Assembly: GCF_023072615.1 (NCBI RefSeq) | Contig: NZ_JAKNRW010000034.1 | Location: forward strand, 1-52,612 | Length of the DNA: 52,612 nucleotides | From: Pseudomonas violetae | Lineage (GTDB): Bacteria; Pseudomonadota; Gammaproteobacteria; Pseudomonadales; Pseudomonadaceae | Direction of reading: 5' to 3' | Shown: positions 52,184 through 52,612 of the stretch, piece by piece | Layout: each line of letters begins with the position of its first letter | Position numbering within the stretch: position 1 is the first letter of the stretch | Notes under the pieces: generated by a model | What the model was told of the DNA's origin: nothing | What the model saw: the letters and a program-made list of their open reading frames with translations, nothing else | The model's database searches: none | Translations under genes and position numbers: made by a program

Positions 52184-52612
52184 GCTTCAGCCCCCTCTGT
52201 TAACTGATGTTCCTGGCCGGCATCGCATATCGGACAAATGCCGGAATCGGCCTCACGAAAAACGATGTTCTGTTTGAGCAGGGCTTCCATGGGAAGGGTG
52301 TCGATAACCACTGCCTCGGCTGCTTGGGTAACTACTGACAGTGCCGCCTACCCGGGCAGGCCCGCTAGCGGTGAGCCGCCCTCCACGATGGCCACGCTGC
52401 TGAAAACCCCACCTGCGTTGATCACGATGTGGTGACCACCCGCCTTGAGCGTCAAGCTCATCCCCCCACCGATCACCACGTTGGGGGCGGTGACGTGGGC
52501 CTGCGAACCGGCCTGAATCACCAACGTGCCGCCTGCCGTCGTGCTGCTGTTACCAGCAATGGACATCAGCTCGTTGCCGCCGACCACGGTGTTGCGCACG
52601 CCTTGGGTGGTG
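52180..52612 (-). pseudogene. vgrG: VgrG C-terminal part with a premature TAG (continues outside window)
   Basis: The minus strand from the window edge encodes the beta-helical tail of a T6SS spike protein (AGSQAHVTAPNVVIGGG, SLTLKAGGHHIVINAGGVFS), then VEGGSPLAGLPG and a TAG at 52348-52350. After the TAG the same frame stays open for another 55 codons, ending at TGA 52180-52182. That stretch ends in a CPxC cysteine motif (GICPICDAGQEH), and its stop overlaps the ATG of the DUF4123 gene as ATGA. So the original gene ended at 52180 and the TAG is a nonsense change in the effector/adaptor-facing tail. The spike core lies outside the window and may still be functional. Confidence 0.82.

Overview
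This window is a chromosomal segment of a Pseudomonas, most likely of the P. fluorescens group. The gene order pncB-nadE / azu / LOG / transglutaminase-ATP-grasp cluster / ygiQ / dnaB-rplI-DUF2232-rpsR-rpsF / rlmB-rnr / two tRNA-Leu / purA-hisZ / hflC-hflK-hflX-hfq-miaA-mutL-amiB-tsaE-nnrE / queG / orn / rsgA is the one I remember from Pseudomonas genomes. GC-rich codon use, REP-type palindromes behind many genes and an ANR box before azurin fit the same genus. All comparisons with other genomes are from memory; no search was run.

Layout. Bases 1-268 hold the start of an IS5-family transposase cut by the window edge. Bases 635-4453 hold NAD salvage (pncB, nadE), azurin, a LOG-family nucleotide hydrolase and small ORFs. 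Bases 4544-11284 (minus) are a three-gene transglutaminase / circularly permuted ATP-grasp / alpha-E operon. Bases 11646-21549 (minus) carry ygiQ, dnaB, the ribosomal protein operon, rlmB and rnr. Two identical tRNA-Leu(CAG) genes, each with its own promoter and terminator, lie at 21774-22113. A ferric-iron-type ABC transporter (binding protein plus fused permease, no ATPase) and a chemoreceptor come next. From 27223 to 40135 runs the long minus-strand housekeeping block from purA up to nnrE, much of it with genes overlapping by 1-13 bases. queG, a TRIC-family channel, orn and rsgA close the conserved core at 43879.

After rsgA the character changes. A perfect 34-bp palindrome (43948-43981) sits at the border. 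A sterol-desaturase-type gene follows, broken by a one-base frameshift. Then comes a tight plus-strand operon, TIR-like protein / caspase-like protease / second TIR protein (45483-47344), with its own terminator. I read it as a Thoeris-like anti-phage system with a caspase effector and two different TIR proteins, and it is the most interesting item here. The rest of the window (47473 to the end, minus strand) is a type VI secretion VgrG cargo module: VgrG C-terminus, DUF4123 adaptor, a VasX-like pore-forming effector, a DUF6708 protein and a small membrane protein. Both vgrG (in-frame TAG) and the effector (frameshift) appear damaged.

How the genes work together: pncB and nadE are consecutive steps of NAD salvage, and nnrE repairs hydrated NAD(P)H. 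hfq, hflX, hflK and hflC link RNA regulation, ribosome rescue and FtsH control; miaA, tsaE and queG all serve tRNA modification; rsgA, rlmB, rnr and orn serve ribosome assembly and RNA turnover. The region behind rsgA looks like a variable slot holding defence and interbacterial-competition genes, where I recall motA/motB in P. aeruginosa.
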